Made by a program: the position numbers and the translations under genes. Below the pieces are notes generated by a model. It was given only the letters and a program-made list of their open reading frames with translations, was not told the DNA's origin and did no database searches. Below, one piece after another: positions 22,219-23,141 of a DNA stretch of 23,141 nucleotides. This stretch comes from JAHIEZ01 sp964598275 (GTDB lineage: Bacteria > Patescibacteriota > Microgenomatia > UBA12405), in NCBI GenBank assembly GCA_964598275.1, contig CAZRAZ010000006.1, positions 1-23,141 of the forward strand, in the 5' to 3' direction. Numbering within the stretch: position 1 is the first letter of the stretch; the number at the start of each line of letters is the position of its first letter.

Positions 22219-23141
22219 ATGTCTCAAAAGCAAATAAAGAGAAAGAGAAGAAAAGAGATTGTTCGAGATATTTCGTTTGCTCAAAATGATGTGAGGGAGG
22301 TTTTAGGACTAAGGCAGATTTTGAAGGAGAATTGGAAGTTTTTGGCGGGGCTATGCTTGGGGGTGTTTTTGCTGTATTTAAATGCTTTAAGCGGTGATTT
22401 TGTGTCGGATGATTATGCGGCCATTAGTCAGAATCCATTTGTTTTGGAGGCAAAACACATGTTGGGAAATATAAATTTGACCAATGCCAGTGTTTTTTTT
22501 CTAGCCAAGATTTTTGGGGTAAGCAGTCCAATCCCCTATCATTTTTTTAGTATATTTTTATATCTTTTGCTTTGTTTATCGGTATTTATTTTTGTTTACT
22601 TATTGTTTGAGACAAAAGTAGCAAAATTAACTTCATTGTTGTTTGCGGTCTTGCCTATTCATGCCGAGACGGTTTCCTGGATTTCTGGAATGGGCTATTT
22701 ATTCGTGGCTTTGGGGGTAATAGTGTCTTTAAATTTGTTGATATTGTATTTAAAAAAAGGGAATAAAAAATATATATATTGGTTTGTGGCGGCGGCCCTT
22801 TTGTCTTTTATGGGAGAAAAGGTGCGGGCGTTGGCAGTGGTGTTTTTGTCGTTTTTATTGTTGTTCTCATACAATAATAAATTTAAGCAGAAACTGCCTT
22901 TGGGGAAAATCGTTATGGGGGGATTGGGGTTTTTGTTGATGTTCGGAGTGATTTTTTGGCCGAATATTATGGAAAGAATTAACAGTGTTAACAGTGGCTA
23001 CAATGGGAGCGGAAACTTGTTTTATGATCCCCTTTTTCAGTATCCGACAGCAGTGGCTAAATATTTGCAGATGTTGCTGATACCGGTGGATTTGACTTTG
23101 TATCATACCATGTATATATTTCCGGTTTGGTTAAATTGGTT
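22219..23141 (+). CDS. TMTC-like GT-C glycosyltransferase, 3' end cut by window
   Basis: An open frame of 307 codons running off the window edge. A basic cytoplasmic N-terminus (KQIKRKRRK, residues 4-12) leads to a first membrane helix (~41-57), then an outside loop with DFVSDDYAAI (D64/D65), the DD pair that in GT-C enzymes takes part in catalysis. After two or three further helices, LPIHAETVSWISGM (~145-158) matches the PIH-x-E-x-V-x-W-I-x-G signature of TMTC-type O-mannosyltransferases and their bacterial relatives. TYPICAL members have a C-terminal TPR array, which would lie beyond the edge. These enzymes use polyprenyl-phosphate sugars to glycosylate outward-facing acceptors. An extended -10 box ends six bases before the ATG, and there is no Shine-Dalgarno. 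Other open frames in the region are antisense. Confidence 0.85.
   Translation, partial: MSQKQIKRKRRKEIVRDISFAQNDVREVLGLRQILKENWKFLAGLCLGVFLLYLNALSGDFVSDDYAAISQNPFVLEAKHMLGNINLTNASVFFLAKIFGVSSPIPYHFFSIFLYLLLCLSVFIFVYLLFETKVAKLTSLLFAVLPIHAETVSWISGMGYLFVALGVIVSLNLLILYLKKGNKKYIYWFVAAALLSFMGEKVRALAVVFLSFLLLFSYNNKFKQKLPLGKIVMGGLGFLLMFGVIFWPNIMERINSVNSGYNGSGNLFYDPLFQYPTAVAKYLQMLLIPVDLTLYHTMYIFPVWLNW

Noticed and set aside
1..23141. Recoded TGA (Gly) as in some CPR lineages
   Set aside because: TGA ends several genes exactly where the neighbour begins (for example ATGA overlaps at 6469-6472 and 16970-16973), so it acts as a stop.

Overview
The window is AT-rich, almost wall-to-wall coding DNA (no gene-free stretch above about 105 bases) and carries a surface-glycan locus: sugar transferases, methyltransferases, an O-acetylation pair and an ABC exporter, with one YvcK/CofD-like gene beside it. 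The compact layout, small gaps, absence of recognisable Shine-Dalgarno sequences at most starts, leaderless-looking promoters, and the mix of GT-C membrane proteins, B12-radical SAM, FkbM and NYN genes suggest a Candidatus Patescibacteria (CPR) genome, possibly Microgenomates. That assignment is inference: there is no rRNA or ribosomal protein here. TGA works as an ordinary stop, so the Gracilibacteria/Absconditabacteria code is unlikely. I see no tRNA, rRNA, CRISPR array or insertion sequence.

Layout. (1) 18-3437, plus strand: a large membrane protein of unknown function, then a GT39-like glycosyltransferase gene broken by three frameshifts, each at a poly-A run. (2) 3443-7617, minus strand: two family-2 glycosyltransferases and a B12-binding radical SAM protein fused to a methyltransferase, tightly overlapped. 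(3) 7669-9621, plus strand: a paralogue of the first membrane protein, so the pair brackets block 2. (4) 9615-20250, minus strand: nine genes in an apparent operon: Wzm-type permease, NYN-domain putative RNase, Wzt-type ATPase, GT4, FkbM methyltransferase, CmoB-like methyltransferase, a GT-DUF4214-GT fusion, MBOAT O-acyltransferase and SGNH O-acetyltransferase partner. (5) 20289-21275, plus strand: the YvcK/CofD-like protein, sharing a 38-bp divergent promoter region with the exporter operon. (6) 21294-22173, minus strand: another methyltransferase with a possible short leader ORF. (7) 22219 to the window end, plus strand: a truncated TMTC-like GT-C protein.

How it may work together (inference): cytosolic glycosyltransferases build a glycan on a lipid carrier, methyltransferases decorate it, the ABC-2 exporter moves it across the membrane, MBOAT plus the SGNH protein O-acetylate it outside, and GT-C enzymes attach lipid-linked sugars to outward-facing acceptors. 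The membrane-bound family-2 enzymes in block 2 could make the polyprenyl-phosphate sugars that GT-C enzymes use.

The plus strand looks G- and T-rich throughout, whichever strand is coding, and this colours the protein compositions (plus-strand proteins rich in Phe/Val/Gly/Trp, minus-strand proteins rich in Lys/Asn/Gln/Thr/Pro). The most noteworthy points are the repeated TATAAT-then-start-codon arrangement, the NYN gene inside the exporter, the two multidomain fusions and the paralogous bracketing membrane proteins.
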